A stretch of DNA of 64,000 nucleotides from Akebia trifoliata (taxonomy: Eukaryota; Streptophyta; Magnoliopsida; Ranunculales; Lardizabalaceae): assembly GCA_017979445.1 (NCBI GenBank), contig CM030710.1, positions 13,750,248 through 13,814,247 on the forward strand, read 5' to 3'. Below, piece after piece: positions 58,680 to 64,000 of the stretch. The notes under the pieces were generated by a model. The model saw nothing but the letters and a program-made list of their open reading frames with translations, had not been told where the DNA came from and did not search any database. The stretch's first letter is position 1. Every line of letters begins with the position of its first letter. A program made the translations under genes and the position numbers.

Positions 58680-61340
58680 AATAGAGAAAGAACTTCGCAT
58701 CTGAGAAGAACCAGAAGTCCCACCCTTTAGCTACTTACATCTTCTAAATTGCCTCAGCTCATCTTGCAAAGGGAATAATTGGACCACAAGCAAGCGGAAG
58801 AAACGAAACGAAACGAGAGAAACACTGAGACCAAAGCCAACACAACACTGCAAGATCAACTGAAAACAAAGAAGTAGAAATCGAGGACCAACATAAAGAA
58901 ACTCGAGGGAAATTGGAAGAAAGTAAAAGGGAAGTGAGAGAAAGCCGAGGGAACCTCAAAAGATCTTTGACATTAACACCAACCGTAGCTCCAGTACCAA
59001 GGAAGCTAATCAAAAGAGAACCAAAGGGGAAAAGAGAGCTAATGGTATGCATCAAAATAAAAAAGTTAATAGCTTCGCATTGCACGACAACTCCCTTATA
59101 GGACTTGCCCTTCCCACTATCAACAACTGCTACTGGCTAAAAGTGAATAGGATGAACGAAACTGGAGCCCAAAACACCCTGAGTAACTAAAGGATGATCA
59201 AGACCTATTGGGCCTAGAGGCCCAAGAAGATCTGGAAGGCCCCAGCAAGACAGTAATACCAGCAAGCCTTGGACCTAAAAAGCTGATATCTGCCGAAATC
59301 GATATAGATCCCTCTATCCTGTTCTGCCCCATTACAACAAGATCGTAACAAGCAGCATTGGTCCAATGAGCTTCTTGGCCCACATGGCTCATATTTCTAC
59401 ACGAGCTCAGCCCAACCTCATAATCAAAACTTCTGCCAATTTTTGGAAACATTTCCAATTCCAGCTCACTGACAAAACCCTTAGAAAAAACCTTATTTTG
59501 TCTTTTGAAGCTCAATCTTTTTCCTTTTAGCCACCGTTAGGTCGATAAAGTGTTTTGTACATCTCAAGGTTAAAAGTTTCCTCAAGGAAAAGTAATGTTT
59601 GCACTTACTTATACCGTGAGAGTTGAGATGTGCCAACGCCAAAAGCGAGTCAATCTTGTCCTCTGAGTTAACACTACACAACGAATCAACTACGAATGAT
59701 CCTGAGAAATTCGACGATGCATCAAGAGCTTAGATCAAATCACACGAATACCGAGGCTCTACCAGTGCATCATTACACAAAATTACTCCAACTCTTTCTT
59801 CTAGATCCAAACAGCTCCAGTCGACTTGTCCTTTTTCTATCACTTCCTTCACCCGAAAGGAAAGGCTATCTCTGACGCCACCCCGTAATCCAGGTTACTG
59901 TAAGGATCACCAACTTTTCCTTTTCCTTTACCGGCAACATCCAACAACATCGACTCTGAATCACCAGTCATCTTCTTCAGTGAAGATACACAAACCAAGT
60001 TCTGACAAGCTCCTCCAAACCCCGTCTAGCCTAAAGGCCAATTTATTTCGGTTGCGGGAAGCATCTCATAAACGTTTTCTTTCGAAGAACTTCCCATCTC
60101 CGATGAAGCTCCCCCGGGGATACCATCCTCACAGGGATCTTTAAGGAGTTATTACCACAAAATAGCCCAAGGGATGTTTTTTTCACTCGCACCCACTTGC
60201 ATTCTTGTCAAACAAAAGGATTTCCTGAAATTTGTATCCTCAGTCATCTGGAACAGGCCTCCCAAAGGCTTGCACAAGAAAAAAGCTTTAGGTGTCCACT
60301 GATGCAAAGGTATTCCCAAAAGATCAATCCAAGTAGGGCCTTTGAGCAGAACTTGAGATGAACAATTGACACAAGCAAACCAACTACTAAAACGAAGCAC
60401 ATGGACTCCAACTTGCACAGATCCAAGTGAGAATAAAAGCTTATGCTCTTCTCTCAAGGGGGTCAAAAAAATTTGTGTAGGACTCAACGGTAAGAGAACA
60501 ACATTGAGAAAGCCAAGCTTGGAGAACACTTCTTGAGCAGCCACCCAATTCAGCAGATCAAACGAGACTTCGCACACTTAGGCATTTGGCCAAAAGCCAA
60601 ACCCGGAAAAAGGAATCGTCATCATAGGAGGGGAAGCCCTTGATAACACCTTAACGTCAACAACTAAAGGTGGCTTTGAGTCTTCGAATCCTAGAGGCTT
60701 CCAGGTCTCAGCAACAGACGTAGCTGCTTGAACTTAAGAGTCAATCATTTTTTCCCTCTCCGAGGGCACAAGAGCTACCTGAGCTCCTCCTTTAAAACTC
60801 AGATTCACTAAAAAAGCATTGTCAGTCTTCGCCAAGGTCTCTGCAAAGAACAACCACCCTTCAAATTTCTTGCATTTAGGAATTTGCAACGAAGGCGAAC
60901 TCTACCATCATCAAACTTAATAATTTTCAAAAACCTTCCGAATCTATTAGAGGCTCTCTCCACTATCTCCATTCCCAACAAAGATGTGGACTTACTCCAT
61001 AGAGATTTTTCCTTGGGTTTTGACAGAGCATCAACGAAAAACAATCTCAACCAGGCTACATCTTTGATGGTAAAAGTCAACGACGAAGACCCCTTATTCT
61101 TTTCTTCAATACGAACTGATCTTAGATTATTAACCTAAACCCTCTTATAACTATAACTCTTGGATTCGATCCTAGCAGAAAAAAATTACCTTGCTCCATC
61201 GCAACCTTCCTTGAAAACTAACCCGACAAATCATTCTCCCTCATCGACGTACTCATCGAATTGGGGACTAAAAAAAAGTGTAATTCCTTGGGTTTTGAAA
61301 GAACATCAATGAAGAACGATCTTAATCAGGCTACATACCT
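58680..61340 (-). pseudogene. L1-type LINE ORF1 (DUF4283-like) and 5' region, broken
   Basis: The N-terminal part (61080-60808) shows SLLGMEIVERASNRFGRFLK and FDDGRVRLRCKFLNARNL. After a broken connector comes FLTPLREEHKLLFSLGSVQV and the hallmark PTWIDLLGIPLHQWTPKAFF (near 60300), the plant LINE ORF1 (DUF4283) pattern, an RNA-binding chaperone-type protein. The remainder (60150-58760) has only short frames. A partial duplicate of 61010-61060 lies at 61287-61336. The sequence leads toward the ORF2 start but is cut at about 58680 by the LTR element; ORF2 continues at 56065. Confidence 0.78.
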
Positions 61341-61610
61341 CCTCATTGTTTCTATTCAATGCTCATATTTAATCCATTGAAGCTCCTCACCCCATGCCTC
61401 CAATTTTTGAAAATTTATTTTTTACTATAAAACTTCAAAATTCTCTTTCAAAATGTTTTAAATTGTAGATGTAACTATAATGTATTACGAAATGACTTGT
61501 AGAAATCATTTGATTTGGTTTTTTAGTAGGTGGGCATTGAGGATGCACAATAGAGATTGAAATGGAGATAGACTTTCCAATGTAATGTGTAGTACATGAG
61601 TGACCATGAG

Positions 61611-61770
61611 TTATTTATACTCGTGTTGGTGCAAGGGATGCTATATATACTCGTGTTGGCGTGAGAGATGCTATTTATACTAGTGTTGGTGTGAGGAATG
61701 TTATTTATACTCATGTTGGCACGATGGATGTTATTTATACTCGTGCTCACACAAGGGATTTATTTACTCC
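61611..61770. repeat. 30-bp minisatellite, about five units
   Basis: TCGTGTTGG-type cores occur at 61621, 61651, 61681, 61711 and 61741, exactly 30 bp apart, each with a TTATTTATAC block. It lies in the right part of LTR copy C. Confidence 0.92.
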
Positions 61771-62789
61771 GTGTTGATAAGGGAAATGGGTAATGGATGT
61801 TTTATTTAGTTTATTTCACATTTCTGGGATCATATCGATTTGAAAAAGAAAAATATGGATTCATGTCTCAGGGATAAAAAGGGAGGTTTTTGTGACTTAA
61901 AAGAAATATAATATAGATTTTCAATTATTTATATGTAAATACGATCCAGCAAAGAGTTTGAGAAAGCCTATAAAGATTAGTTTGTTGATCTAGAGTGGTA
62001 AGCTAGTCTTGAATAACAATTGAGGTGTCCATACTCCTTGGTAGTATGAAATGCCTTGGAGAATAGCATCACACCTAAAATTCGAGATGTTTTTTACTAT
62101 CTTTGATAGAGAACTTGGTTGTAAAGAGAGAGCTATGGGGCGAGTATAGATGAAATCAATGAGTTCTCACATACGCATGACTCTTGAAGTTCGTTAATAC
62201 TCCTACTGTTACACTATTAGCTGGATGTTAATGAGTTTAAATGCGCGGTTATCTATTTACTTAGATTGTTTATGTTGAAATTAATTAGCATCTGCTTAAT
62301 TGTCGATTTAAATGTTGAAATTGCATATATTCCAATGGATTAATTATTTTCCCTGCATCCTTAACTATATGTTGAAATTTACCTTTCCTACTAGGTAACT
62401 TCCCTATTACTCACCCTACTCAATTTCAAGAAGTTTCAGTGATCAATGATTAACTTTAGGATTGTTGCAATTCGGGATCAGTAGGTTTGTGTGTTGTGAG
62501 CGTTAGTAGATAGAGTACGTGGTTTATGTTAAGAGAGCAGGTTAGTACATTATTGGCAGTAAATGCCAATATTTTCTTTCTATTATATAGAAATAAAGGG
62601 AGTTGTGAAAGAGGATTGTTGTTTTTGTTTAAATACTGTATTTAGTTATGCTTCCACTATAATATTTGATATCATTGTCTGAAATTGTTGAGTTATATAC
62701 GCTTATAACTGTATGAGAAATATCGCACAACTCGAGATTCTAACACTTTCATAAGGATGCGTGTTAGGATTTTGAAGCGTGACATGGAG

Positions 62790-64000
62790 ACTCAGACTTG
62801 TAGCCAAATTTTGGGACTATAATATTTTGAAGATCTAGCTATCTAGTTTCCACTGCATGTATATAATTAGGATTTTGTTTGATGATTATATTATTAAATC
62901 TATTTGAGGTAATGTTGCACCTCTTCAAGATTGACCTTAATCCTTCGAGCATGACATTAGTTAAACATGAAATTACTTTCATAAAATTTTAAACAAAATA
63001 TATCTACAACTACAAGTTGGAAACCAAACTTCTACTTAGGTTCCAAAATTTCTTTTGAGTGTTCTTACTCCTAGAGCTCCCCAAGATTCCTTGATCTTTC
63101 ACTCAATACTTCTACAAACTTTCCTCTTTGATGAATAATGCAAAGGTGTGACTAACTTATGGTATGAATTTCTAGGCTAGATATTGGCAAATTCCTTAGG
63201 AAATGGAGATTGAGTTTTGCCAGAGGAAATGTGAGAGAAATGAAGAATTTACTTTTGGTGTATGGCATAAAGAACTAAGGTTAAGTAGATCATAGTTAAC
63301 TAACTAAGGTTTATGGTTTCATATTATGCAAAGGGTTGAGATTGCCACATGGTAACATAGGTGAGTCATGGGCCTGTACATGTCATGGGAGTCTTCATTT
63401 GGCAACACCAAACTCTTGATTGGCTTAGGTGATATTACATGGAAGTTGACACTTGGCAACATCTAAGGCTTGTCTTTCTAGATGATATGCTACCACTAAT
63501 GGTTATCATAGTTGTGTTTAACATGGTTAACTAACCATGGTGTTGCATGAGAATGGGTTGCCACTTGGCTTCCCAAAGACTAGCCCCATGATGTGACCAA
63601 CTATTGACTTACTCCTTGACTTGACTTTAGGCTAATTTGATTGACTTGGTCAACACTTGCGACCTACCGATCAAAGTTGATATTGATGATTTCAGCGTGT
63701 GAATAGTCTATTCTTAATAATTTTTTGAGCTTTATCTAATGGAATGACTCAATTTCTCAAATCAATTTTCTGAGAAATCCCGATTTCTACAGCTAAACTG
63801 TATTAATGATCCATTCGTCGACTTTTTGTCCGACTACTGATTTAGGTGTGCTTATAATTTAAGCTAAGTTTTTCAAAGCTTTTGAGATCAATAACGATAT
63901 TTATTTTTACTAAAACAATTTTTGAAATCAGAATTTATTAAAAATAAAATCCAAAGAAGATGAAGTAATTCCTCGTGATTCGTGATAATCGTTTGATTCA
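62790..64000. other. Right flank, no supported gene
   Basis: No coding motif is seen on either strand. GAGAAATCCCGATTTCTACA ends at 63800; its reverse complement TGTAGAAATCGGGATTTCTC looks like an LTR start, so a minus-strand LTR may lie to its left, but its other end was not found. A hairpin CATGGTTA/TAACCATG lies near 63521. Confidence 0.4.

Larger units (their letters stand above)
51763..62784 (+). mobile_element. Solo chromovirus-type LTR (copy C), TSD TGGAG, split by nested insertions
   Basis: It starts TGTAATGCCTTGAAAA with the CGTATCTCGAGGAATAAA block of this LTR family and ends GAAGCGTGACA at 62784. TGGAG lies directly on both sides (51758-51762 and 62785-62789). A TATA box (TATATAAAG) is at 51981-51989. 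LTR sequence occupies about 51763-52450 and about 61400-62784; the 9 kb between is LINE and another LTR element. The TTACTCACC block near 62410 corresponds to those in copies A and B. Confidence 0.8.

Noticed and set aside
1..64000. tRNA, rRNA or other structured RNA genes
   Set aside because: No cloverleaf with A and B boxes or rRNA core was recognised; the tRNA-like pieces are the 12-18 base primer sites of retrotransposons.

Overview
This window is nuclear DNA of a seed plant, most likely an angiosperm with a large, repeat-rich genome. It is AT-rich and dominated by plant-type LTR retrotransposons: a Tat/Ogre-like Ty3/gypsy element, chromovirus-type LTRs, a copia fragment, and an L1-type LINE. 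One Tourist-like MITE is present. The only host gene I can support is the 3' end of an intron-containing acyl-ACP thioesterase-like gene. No species can be named. Identifications come from motifs read by eye; no database search was run.

Layout, left to right. 1-9618: a non-coding Tat-like element on the minus strand (LTR remnant 1-1084, polypurine tract, tandem repeats, Arg-tRNA primer site at 7984-8001, LTR 8003-9618), with a 1.2-kb solo LTR inside it (1879-3072, target duplication AGTCT). 9619-14962: part of a related element on the plus strand. It is interrupted by a chromovirus-type solo LTR (10414-14214), which itself carries a MITE (13361-14191, TTA duplication). 14963-38727: a 23.8-kb Ogre-size element on the minus strand, inserted in that second element's LTR, which resumes at 38733. 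39420-46200: LTR-type remnants, a strongly C-depleted internal region, and a 2.8-kb 3' LTR. 46540-48540: two inverted copies of an LTR end. 49153-49650: three host thioesterase exons on the minus strand. 50591-51621: a copia 3' end. 51763-62784: a solo LTR with a perfect TGGAG duplication, split by LINE sequence that in turn holds a gag-protease LTR element fragment. 62790-64000: no gene seen.

The most interesting object is the 23.8-kb element. Its gag-protease-RT-RNase H-integrase reading frame runs leftward from a leader with two minisatellites. Between integrase and the 3' LTR are two extra genes on the opposite strand. One encodes a plant mobile domain (PMD) protein behind a probable 5'-UTR intron. 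The other encodes a DUF7745-like protein. Both have coiled-coil tails. Three arrays of a 21-bp palindrome (ATCCGTG...CACGGAT) repeated every 37-40 bp lie before the PMD unit, directly before the DUF7745-like gene, and in the gag-pol leader. All three have the same spacer orientation, that of the antisense genes. I infer these arrays are cis-regulatory sites shared by the element's transcription units. Every long reading frame in the element carries stops or frameshifts, so this copy is decayed.
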